A stretch of 64,000 nucleotides of DNA, taken from NCBI GenBank assembly GCA_040285825.1, contig JAUPSS010000004.1:4967658-5031657 (forward strand). Reading direction: 5' to 3'. Numbering within the stretch: the stretch's first letter is position 1; each line of letters starts with the position of its first letter. This DNA is from Eukaryota sp. TZLM1-RC. Lineage: Eukaryota > Metamonada: BaSk clade. Made by a program: the position numbers and the translations under genes. Under the pieces are notes generated by a model, which did not search any database, was not told the origin of the DNA, and saw nothing but the letters and a program-made list of their open reading frames with translations. Of this stretch, positions 63,552-64,000 are shown one piece after another.

Positions 63552-64000
63552 ATGAACAGTTCTGATCATGAAAGTGGTTGGGATGAAGCTGACCCCTCTC
63601 CAGATACTGAATCAGTCAATCTTTTTCTAAAATCTTTTGTTAAACATGGTAGATCTTTTACAAAAATAGCAGAAGAACTCTCTCTCAATCTCGGAGAGGT
63701 AAAGAATTTATATCGTTACGTCTGGTTTACCATTATACGAACATGTGCGTCACGTATAGATCTCCGTCCACTTCATCGGTCATCCACAGACATCATTACC
63801 AATTACTACAGAGGCCTCAAAGAAGGAAAAGTTGGGGATTCACTAGTAGAACACATACTTTCCCCATTGAGAGAAGCTCCTCGCCCGTCTTCACCACGGA
63901 GGAGAACAAACCAAACACATTTACCTGCATCTTGCTTTCCAGTCATGTCTGCAACGGAAACATCCAAGAATGCACGCTATCTTTCCTGGAGATTTATTTC
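63552..64000 (+). CDS. SANT/Myb-like domain protein, cut by the window end
   Basis: The frame is open from ATG 63552 to the last base (149 codons, no stop). Residues 10-55 read WDEADPSPDTESVNLFLKSF, VKHGRSFTKIAEEL and GEVKNLYRYVWF, resembling a SANT domain (W-x-E-E...F...KHG..F..IAE....V..LY). The rest of the visible part is basic with SP sites. SANT domains bind histone tails or DNA in chromatin complexes. Family assignment needs the missing C-terminus. Confidence 0.6.
   Translation, partial: MNSSDHESGWDEADPSPDTESVNLFLKSFVKHGRSFTKIAEELSLNLGEVKNLYRYVWFTIIRTCASRIDLRPLHRSSTDIITNYYRGLKEGKVGDSLVEHILSPLREAPRPSSPRRRTNQTHLPASCFPVMSATETSKNARYLSWRFI

Overview
The window looks like nuclear DNA of a flagellated, AT-rich microbial eukaryote (a protist) using the standard genetic code: TAA, TAG and TGA all end recognisable genes. 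Its host genes are small and closely packed. Most lack introns; where introns occur they are only 26-33 nt long. I counted twelve by restoring conserved reading frames in eS6, RPLP2/P2, uS11, a Ras GTPase, NAA10 and a protein kinase. The lineage cannot be fixed from this window. The tiny GT-AG introns, TCA-rich start-proximal motifs, CFAP58 (axoneme) and HAUS1 (augmin) fit a flagellate, possibly a metamonad, but that is only a suggestion.

Layout. 0-3 kb: hAT element, then an unknown 336-aa gene with an N-terminal YIPPHLR motif. 3.1-12.9 kb: one chromovirus-type Ty3/gypsy insertion (84/82-bp LTRs, CTGA target duplications) that holds a nested MULE DNA transposon and a second gypsy element. 13.3-14.9 kb: a diverged second copy of the YIPPHLR gene. 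15-20.4 kb: a LINE copy, a frameshifted copy of HAUS1, a LINE with a nested second MULE, and a hAT relic. 21-23.4 kb: TSR2 and a damaged Ser/Thr kinase. 24.6-29 kb: the longest LINE, split by a young gag-only LTR element with apparently identical LTRs. 30.4-38 kb: PUM3/Puf6, a broken Tc1/mariner-like transposase, two unknown genes and the intact HAUS1. 39-40 kb: a decayed Fanzor/TnpB-like RNA-guided nuclease gene. 40.6-43.7 kb: SRP9, a MADS-box factor, a PITH-domain protein and eS6. 44-47 kb: rearranged LINEs. 47.1-51 kb: CFAP58 and a divergent coiled-coil gene. 51.3-62.5 kb: P2, NAA10, a Ras GTPase and uS11 separated by 5'-truncated LINE tails. 62.6-64 kb: a divergent pair, a Ser-rich protein and a SANT-like protein cut by the window end.

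The host genes serve translation and ribosome assembly (eS6, uS11, P2, TSR2, PUM3, SRP9, NAA10), cytoskeleton and flagellum (CFAP58, HAUS1), and signalling or transcription (Ras, kinase, MADS, SANT). There is no operon logic, but three gene pairs lie head to head with only 66-71 bp between start codons. Roughly half the window is transposon-derived. The LINEs form three lineages (A, B, C), all with a CCHC knuckle and a restriction-enzyme-like endonuclease downstream of the reverse transcriptase. Nesting order can be read directly, because removing the inner element plus one target duplication restores the outer reading frame in three separate cases.
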